From contig JAFXDF010000082.1 in NCBI GenBank assembly GCA_017521295.1, positions 1 to 38,405 on the forward strand: a stretch of DNA of 38,405 nt, written 5' to 3'. A program made the translations under genes and the position numbers. Within the stretch, counting starts at the first letter, position 1. Each line of letters starts with the position of its first letter. The DNA is from Clostridia bacterium. Its GTDB lineage: Bacteria > Bacillota > Clostridia > Oscillospirales > Butyricicoccaceae. Below the pieces are notes generated by a model. It was not told the origin of the DNA, ran no database searches, and worked only from the letters and a program-made list of their open reading frames with translations. Shown one piece after another: positions 37,924-38,405 of the stretch.

Positions 37924-38405
<482 letters not shown>

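Overview
The window is a chromosomal stretch from a GC-rich anaerobic member of the Clostridia (Bacillota), most likely the Oscillospiraceae/Oscillospirales. The evidence is the infC-rpmI-rplT and hrcA-grpE-dnaK operons with a perfect CIRCE element, a T-box leader, strong AGGAGG ribosome binding sites, many ferredoxin and flavodoxin proteins and no respiratory genes. I see no rRNA, tRNA, CRISPR array, insertion sequence or prophage.

Layout. 1-834: 3' part of an AT-rich LysR regulator gene. 997-2451: a dicluster ferredoxin and a divergent Crp/Fnr regulator sharing a perfect palindrome. 2482-6158 (minus): a redox operon (azoreductase-like flavoprotein, EFR1-type ferredoxin, tandem flavodoxin protein) ending in an L,D-transpeptidase-like lipoprotein. 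6280-6487: an orphan structured ncRNA with its own promoter and terminator. 6556-11098 (plus): leucine-rich-repeat protein, VWA protein, MoxR-type AAA ATPase and a lipoprotein, with a block of hairpins inside. 11148-18983 (minus): arylacetate/arylpyruvate cluster: T-box, acyl-CoA ligase, Na+ symporter, iorA, iorB, then a second unit paaK-ACT. 19002-26824: housekeeping and small genes (ilvE, nhaC, an AlkZ-like glycosylase with a TudS-like and an ArsC-like protein, a YegP-like protein, a DUF2975/XRE pair). 26917-28293 (minus): infC-rpmI-rplT with an attenuator leader. 28393-29699: DUF1292 gene, a hairpin-rich spacer, a structured leader, and a flavin reductase. 29713-34247: three tandem paralogues fusing a MerR DNA-binding domain to an RDD membrane domain and a C-terminal presumed extracytoplasmic domain. 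34292-36096: DUF4349 lipoprotein, small membrane protein, tadA. 36201-38405: hrcA-grpE-dnaK, cut by the window end.

Two parts stand out. First, the ior/ligase/symporter cluster has a T-box whose specifier reads UAC (Tyr) and whose acceptor-pairing base fits a tRNA with discriminator A. Its two promoters share the same ACTTTA-N14-TAAAGT arrangement. A tRNA-starvation switch makes sense if the cluster is anabolic: import arylacetates, activate them to CoA thioesters, and reductively carboxylate them with IorAB to arylpyruvates for tyrosine and other aromatic amino acids. The same enzymes are often assumed to be purely catabolic. Second, the three MerR-RDD proteins look like membrane-tethered one-component sensors. 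Two of their promoters have the 19-bp spacer typical of MerR-controlled promoters.

All function calls rest on reading the sequence and on family knowledge; no database search was run.
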